From: Mya arenaria
Taxonomy: Eukaryota > Mollusca > Bivalvia > Myida > Myidae
NCBI RefSeq assembly: GCF_026914265.1
Contig: NC_069133.1
Location: 49,660,182 to 49,724,181 of the forward strand
Direction of reading: 5' to 3'
DNA: 64,000 nucleotides
A program made the position numbers and the translations under genes. Below, one piece after another: positions 62,113 to 64,000 of this stretch; within the stretch, counting starts at the first letter, position 1, and each line of letters starts with the position of its first letter. A model generated the notes under the pieces. The model was given only the letters and a program-made list of their open reading frames with translations. It was not told where the DNA came from and did not search any database.

Positions 62113-64000
62113 AAAACACGTATGGATATCTGATTGGATAGCTAGTACGTCAGCGGCTATGAACACGGATGACTCGAAAAACGGAGAGTCGAAAGTGAAT
62201 AAAGCTCTTTCTGTGATACATGAACACTAATGAAAAACTCTGTACATAAATTGATTAACATATCGATGTGATAAGGGACAGTTCCTGCTGGTTATTTCAC
62301 CGACTGCTAGGCGCTCTTTTGTGTAAACAAAATCAACCATTGATCATGCGTAATCTATGACATTGGATACTTGCTCAAGTAATTTGTAATATTAATTTAT
62401 GTTATTCAAACAGTCTATACAACTTTTGCAGAAAAATACCGCACATCTGTCATATGTCTATGTTTGTAAAGATCAACACATTCACCTCTTTAGTTTCTAT
62501 GTTTTAATTGTATATCAAACTGATCTTACATTCCTTCGGAAATCCTCGGCCATTTCCCATCGAAAACAAAATCGGATGTATGCCGGTATGTCAGTAAAAG
62601 AAGTTCGTAAAAAATACATAATGATATAAGTTAATAGTAGTGTTTTAATGTGTTTCTTAAGTCATCAAGTTTAACTGCTTCATTGAAATTACTACGCGAT
62701 CTACTTGCAGCGTAGTTAATTGTAAAGATTTCTGACATTGTAAACCGTCAATATAGATCCGAGGTTGTTTTCGATGGAAAATGGCGTAGGCGTTCCGAAT
62801 AAGGTAAATAGATAAGAATGACGTCACGGCCAATGAAGGGAATCGACGTGTTAACGTAAGCTAACACACGAAACACTGTGGACGAAATGTTTTACAATTT
62901 GTGACTTAGTATACGTCTTATTTAAAAAGACACCGATGCCTTCGTAAAACTGTTGTTATATCACCAAGAATTATTAAACATAAAGTCTACAACACTAATT
63001 GATTCCGAATACTTATTTTATTGGCACTACCTTTAACTGATATCTATAGGTAATCGATCGTAACAGTATAATTTAAATATTAGGAATTTTAATTATGCAG
63101 GTTAACGTTATGACTCAACAGTTGGGAATCTTAATCATGTATCCAATTATACACCACACTGGCGATCAAATTAAACTTAGATATACAAAATACACATGAA
63201 AACACAACATTTAGTTCCAAATATTATTCAAAATTTTACGAGCTACTTCTTCTGATGTCCCGGCATACATCCGCGGTTGTTTTCGACGGAAAATTACCGA
63301 GGAGTTCCGAATGCTACTTACCTGAGTTTCATTGAAAAACTATTTTTTGGTTAATAGCTTAAGTATTAAAAATCACACTTATTCCAGCGATCGCTGTTGG
63401 TCCCTGGGACTAAATTCGTAATACATGGACAATAACTAAAACTGTCGGCTGTACAGTGCAGAACTGTACATCGGGTGTTTTATCCATCCATCATAATGCC
63501 CATTCAAACTTCCATAGCGTCTGTGTTTTTAGCATTATGAGGACAACCATCATTTTATGAACAGAATGTATTCAACACCTGAATTGAATGGCATACTTTT
63601 TCAACTGCGTCCACTTATCATTGATATTTAAAATCATAAATAAATAGAAAACCATATTTTAATAGTCAATATCATATGTTTTATTAATCAGCGGTATTGG
63701 GAATACTTCTGGTACACAAGGGTAATATTCCGCATGGTTAATCATGCTCTTCAAAGATACGGGGTTTCATTTTCTGTATTCTCATCCATCAAACCGCTTT
63801 GGTGAGGCGGATTCGGAACATGTGGAAATTTCTTGATCGGAAGACACACCAGAATAATTCCAAATACTGAACTGATAAGTAAACTGGCTCCTTTGTATGA
63901 AAAACAAAACAAAACATTTCTTTAAGTAAACATCTGCATATTATTTAAACAAAAATATAGGCAGATCTGATATTTTTTAACTTAAAAAACTTCTTATTGA
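61917..64000. repeat. segmental tandem duplication, unit C (continues past the window)
   Basis: Starts at the equivalent of 43,018 and runs to the window end inside transporter intron 4. It shares with B, against A, the TTTTATTAATCA insertion, GTATATCAAACTG and ATAGATCCGAGG, so B and C are closer to each other than to A. Confidence 0.93.
63751..63890 (-). CDS. SLC16-like transporter copy C, last exon only (partial)
   Basis: Equivalent to exon 5 of copy A, with the same acceptor (CATACAAAG) and TGA stop. It encodes the final membrane segment (SLLISSVFGIILVCLPIKKF) and a short cytosolic tail. The rest of the gene lies beyond 64,000, so whether copy C is intact cannot be judged here. Confidence 0.8.

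Overview
The window looks like nuclear DNA of a marine bivalve mollusc. It is AT-rich and intron-bearing, full of microsatellites, minisatellites and short TIR elements. Its genes are typical of bivalve expansions: secreted fibrinogen-domain lectins, a small C-type lectin, a FoxQ2-type forkhead gene and SLC16-like transporters. The species cannot be fixed from sequence alone, and no LTR or virus-like element was recognised.

Layout. Positions 1-20,500 are the remains of a tandem fibrinogen-related (FReD) array: one intact single-exon gene (796-1668, minus), two broken paralogs (about 12,556-13,316 and 19,329-20,240, minus), and gene-less fragments of the same duplicated flanks between them. 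Positions 22,384-24,840 are repeats. Positions 24,872-28,280 (minus) hold a complete four-exon C-type lectin gene of 148 codons. Its second intron carries about 64 copies of a 29-bp minisatellite, and each copy is a replica of the exon-2/intron-2 splice-donor junction. A 0.9-kb fold-back element lies about 300 bp upstream of its start. Positions 32,997-34,658 (plus) encode a type II membrane fucosyltransferase-like protein, followed by a 43-bp minisatellite built from its own last codons, stop codon and 3' sequence. Positions 37,756-40,523 (plus) hold a four-exon FoxQ2-like gene with an N-terminal eh1-like motif and a Tyr in place of the recognition-helix His. From about 43,018 to the window end, a unit of 9.3-9.6 kb is repeated in tandem (A, B and the start of C). 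Each complete unit has part of an unknown Ser/Arg/Gln-rich ORF (plus), a five-exon SLC16-like transporter (minus) and an older decayed relative of that transporter. Copy A of the transporter is intact, copy B has a frameshifting deletion, and copy C runs off the window.

The genes do not form a pathway. The secreted lectins (FReD, CTL) plausibly serve recognition or immunity, the fucosyltransferase-like protein would act in the Golgi, FoxQ2 in the nucleus, and the transporter at a membrane. The recurring theme is local tandem amplification at every scale, from 29-bp splice-donor units to 9.4-kb segments. Exon models were built by hand from ORF continuity, GT/AG sites and matching intron phase, and have not been tested against transcripts.
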